A stretch of DNA of 7,638 bases, taken from positions 1-7,638 of the forward strand of contig SKKC01000204.1 of assembly GCA_007121695.1 (NCBI GenBank), read 5' to 3'. This document shows, one piece after another, positions 5,818-7,638 of the stretch; positions within the stretch are counted from its first letter, which is position 1; each line of letters begins with the position of its first letter. The notes below the pieces were generated by a model. The model saw only the letters and a list, made by a program, of their open reading frames with translations, searched no databases and was not told where the DNA came from. This stretch comes from Spirochaetales bacterium. Its GTDB lineage: Bacteria > Spirochaetota > Spirochaetia > DSM-27196 > SKKC01. The position numbers and the translations under genes were made by a program.

Positions 5818-6603
5818 TCAGTCACGCACACTCTCCTGACGGATTGCCTCACGCTGCTTCGGCGGCAGAAAACTGACGAGTTTCTCAAGTAGAATACGGG
5901 GGTTGTCGCCGCTCTGTATGCTCAGAATACCTTCTACAACAATTTCTTTCACCCGGGTTTCGTCCCGGTTCCTGTCTTCGAGCTTGTTCTTCAGCGGAAC
6001 CAGGATAAGGTTCGCGAAAATGGAGCCGTACATGGTCGTAATCAGCGCCAGCGACATACCTGATCCGATCGCATCCGGGTCGTCACCGAGCGCCTGCAAC
6101 ATGGCGATAAGACCGGCGAGTGTGCCTATCATCCCAAAGGCGGGTGCAATTTTGCCCCAGTCGTCGAACAGCTTGATTCCGGTGTCGTGGCGCTCCTGAA
6201 GCTGGTTCAGGTCGTTGTACAGAATGCTTTTAATGATATCCGGGTCGGTGCCGTCAACGACCAGCTGTATGCCCTTGCGCATGAACTCGTCTTCCACTTC
6301 GTCGAGATTGTCCTCGAGCGCCAGAAGTCCTTCGCGACGGGCACGTTCGGAGAACGCGACAAGATCGGAAATTATCTTTTCTTCCTTCAGATCCGGCGTC
6401 TTTATCGTCAGATTGACGTAGCGCATGACGCCGAGCATACGACTTAAGGGGTTGGACACAAGCATGGCGGCAAAGCTACCGCCAATAACCATAATGAACG
6501 ACGCGAGATCAATGTACGCGCCGAGCAGGCCTCCGCTTGTGAGAATGGACATGAGGATAAGAAGGAAGCCGGAAATTATGCCAATTATCGTACCGAGATC
6601 CAT
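5818..6603 (-). CDS. motA: MotA, flagellar stator protein
   Basis: MotA forms the ring around MotB that converts ion flow to torque on FliG. The 261-residue product has four membrane segments at about 3-21, 33-50, 152-171 and 184-204. The large cytoplasmic loop between segments 2 and 3 includes ARREGLLALE (88-97), where Arg89 and Glu97 occupy the places of the charged FliG-interacting residues R90 and E98 of E. coli MotA. The conserved KIAPAFGMIGTLAGLIAML (151-169) carries the channel proline at 154, and ALITTMYGSIFANLILVPL (186-204) is typical of segment 4. The ATG at 6601-6603 lies 9 bases after flbD, with GAGGAGTAGGA upstream spanning the flbD stop. Length fits the non-enterobacterial MotA group. 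Confidence 0.97.
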   Translation of the reverse strand: MDLGTIIGIISGFLLILMSILTSGGLLGAYIDLASFIMVIGGSFAAMLVSNPLSRMLGVMRYVNLTIKTPDLKEEKIISDLVAFSERARREGLLALEDNLDEVEDEFMRKGIQLVVDGTDPDIIKSILYNDLNQLQERHDTGIKLFDDWGKIAPAFGMIGTLAGLIAMLQALGDDPDAIGSGMSLALITTMYGSIFANLILVPLKNKLEDRNRDETRVKEIVVEGILSIQSGDNPRILLEKLVSFLPPKQREAIRQESVRD

Positions 6604-6612
6604 ACCGTCTTC

Positions 6613-6810
6613 CTACTCCTCGTTCTTGAAGCCGCCAATACGGCGCCTGTACTCGACGATTCGGTCAATGATCTGCTGCACCTGCTCTTTCACAATGAGC
6701 CGTTTCCCCGAAAGCATTACCAGCGTGGTATCGGGGTTCGTTTCAATGTACTCAATCTGGTGCGGGTTTACAAAGTACTCCCGATCGTCCAGACGCGTTA
6801 CGCAGATCAT
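6613..6810 (-). CDS. flbD: FlbD/SwrD family small flagellar protein
   Basis: This 65-residue protein matches the FlbD family: it starts MICVTRLDDREYFVNPHQIE, continues with IETNPDTTLVMLSGKRLIV (22-40), and ends in a helical charged tail (about 42-65). Members sit between flgE and motA in spirochetes and Firmicutes, as here. The Bacillus homologue SwrD raises flagellar torque for swarming, so a stator-supporting role is a reasonable inference; its biochemical action is not established. It has no membrane segment or signal. The ATG at 6808-6810 has AGAGG 5 bases upstream. The gene lies 23 bases after flgE and 9 before motA. It is unrelated to the Caulobacter regulator that is also named FlbD. 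Confidence 0.9.
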   Translation of the reverse strand: MICVTRLDDREYFVNPHQIEYIETNPDTTLVMLSGKRLIVKEQVQQIIDRIVEYRRRIGGFKNEE

Positions 6811-6833
6811 CTAAACCTCTTCATCATACGGAT

Positions 6834-7638
6834 TTACTGCTTCAGTGTTAATACTTCCTGCAACATCTGGTCGGCCGTACGGATCGTACGACTATTTGCC
6901 TGGAAGCCACGTTGCGTCACGATCATGTCCGTAAACGACTCTGAAAGGTCCACGTTACTCATTTCGAGGGCTCCCGAGATAATCATGCCTCGTCCGGCTG
7001 CGCCAGCAGGCGCCACGTCCGCCTGTCCACTATTGATGGTCGTAGCAAAGTTGGTATCGCCAACCCGTTCGAGCCCGCCCGGGTTCGTGAAACTCGCCAG
7101 CGCGATCTGTCCGAGAGCCCGGTTTGTACCGTTGGAGAAGATGCCTGTTACGGTCCCCGTCTGATCGATACGAAAATCTTCGAGATAGCCCATGCCATAT
7201 CCGTTCTGCTCGAAAATCCGGAGACTGCTCGGCGAACTGAACTGCGTCATTGCATTCGTGAATGATCCTGCCTCGCCAAGGTTCAGCGTAAATGTCTGTG
7301 TCTGCACACCATCAACTTCGGGAAGTCCGGTATCCGGATCGATCGGAATCGAGCTTTCGGGCACCTCGAAGGTCATGTCAACGGTCAGCTCACCGTCTGT
7401 ATCTTCGCCACCTTCGTCGTTAAACACCCGGCGAAGCGTCCCGTCATTCGCAAACTCGACGAAAAACCGCTCCGTGTCAGCACTATCGACCCCGGCTACC
7501 GAAAGATTCTGCAGCGGCTGTTCATCTTCGCCGGGGTTCATGACGACACTCACTTCCCACTGATTCGGTTGTCCTGGAACACGGGCAAAGTCGAGACGAA
7601 GCTCATGAGTCGTTCCGAAGCTGTCGAAAATCTCCTGC
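6834..7638 (-). CDS. flgE: FlgE, flagellar hook protein (C-terminal 267 residues; 5' end outside window)
   Basis: FlgE polymerises into the hook joining motor and filament, which in spirochetes lies in the periplasm. The open frame continues to the window edge. The first visible residues, IFDSFGTTHELRLDFARVPG, match the conserved hook domain sequence usually written YDSLGNxHxLxxxF. The end, about 40 residues from NVDLSESFTDMIVTQRGFQA to LTLKQ, is the conserved C-terminal rod/hook domain. Spirochete FlgE is about 460 residues, so some 190 are missing. The fragment has no Cys and only one Lys (next to last). The Lys and Cys used for lysinoalanine cross-linking in Treponema FlgE should therefore lie just upstream. 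It is strongly acidic (about 40 D/E to 14 K/R). A GTG at 7551-7553 is internal, not the start. Confidence 0.95.
   Translation of the reverse strand, partial: QEIFDSFGTTHELRLDFARVPGQPNQWEVSVVMNPGEDEQPLQNLSVAGVDSADTERFFVEFANDGTLRRVFNDEGGEDTDGELTVDMTFEVPESSIPIDPDTGLPEVDGVQTQTFTLNLGEAGSFTNAMTQFSSPSSLRIFEQNGYGMGYLEDFRIDQTGTVTGIFSNGTNRALGQIALASFTNPGGLERVGDTNFATTINSGQADVAPAGAAGRGMIISGALEMSNVDLSESFTDMIVTQRGFQANSRTIRTADQMLQEVLTLKQ

Noticed and set aside
6807..6827. Mini-frame MMKRFR in the flgE-flbD gap whose TGA overlaps the flbD ATG
   Set aside because: It has no ribosome site of its own and only six codons. Part of its sequence is the flbD ribosome site, so it is most likely incidental.
7551..7553. 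GTG as the start of a separate gene for the flgE fragment
   Set aside because: The frame continues upstream to the window edge with conserved hook-protein sequence, so the GTG is an internal valine.

Overview
The window is an interior piece of a large flagellar operon. All eleven genes lie on the minus strand, so transcription runs from the high-coordinate end to the low end. In transcription order they are flgE (5' part cut off at 7638), flbD, motA, motB, fliL, fliM, fliY, fliO, fliP, fliQ and fliR (3' part cut off at 1). No plus-strand gene, RNA gene, mobile element or CRISPR array is visible.

The organism is most likely a spirochete. The order flgE-flbD-motA-motB-fliL-fliM-fliY/N-fliO/Z-fliP-fliQ-fliR is that of the main flagellar operon of Borrelia and Treponema. 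The FliM N-terminus and the MotB transmembrane motif WLLTYGDMTTLLLTFFVLL also look spirochetal. Related orders occur in Firmicutes and Thermotogales, so this is strong but not conclusive. Several extracytoplasmic segments are very acidic (visible FlgE: about 40 D/E against 14 K/R), which hints at a saline or alkaline habitat.

Layout: 7638-6834 encodes the C-terminal part of the hook protein. 6810-5071 holds the small FlbD protein and the MotA/MotB stator. 5058-2315 holds FliL, which works with the stator, and the switch-complex proteins FliM and FliY. 2182-1 holds FliO, FliP, FliQ and FliR, which build the flagellar type III export gate. Together they cover hook, torque generator, rotor switch and export gate.

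Most genes are 3-23 bases apart, and at several junctions the stop codon lies inside the next Shine-Dalgarno sequence, suggesting translational coupling. Two gaps stand out. The 56-base fliL-fliM gap carries a sigma70-like promoter candidate overlapping a perfect inverted repeat. The 132-base fliY-fliO gap contains a hairpin and an orphan Shine-Dalgarno sequence.

This is a well-known system rather than a new one. The most notable detail is that FliY keeps its CheC-like fold but appears to have lost catalytic residues at both CheY-P phosphatase sites.
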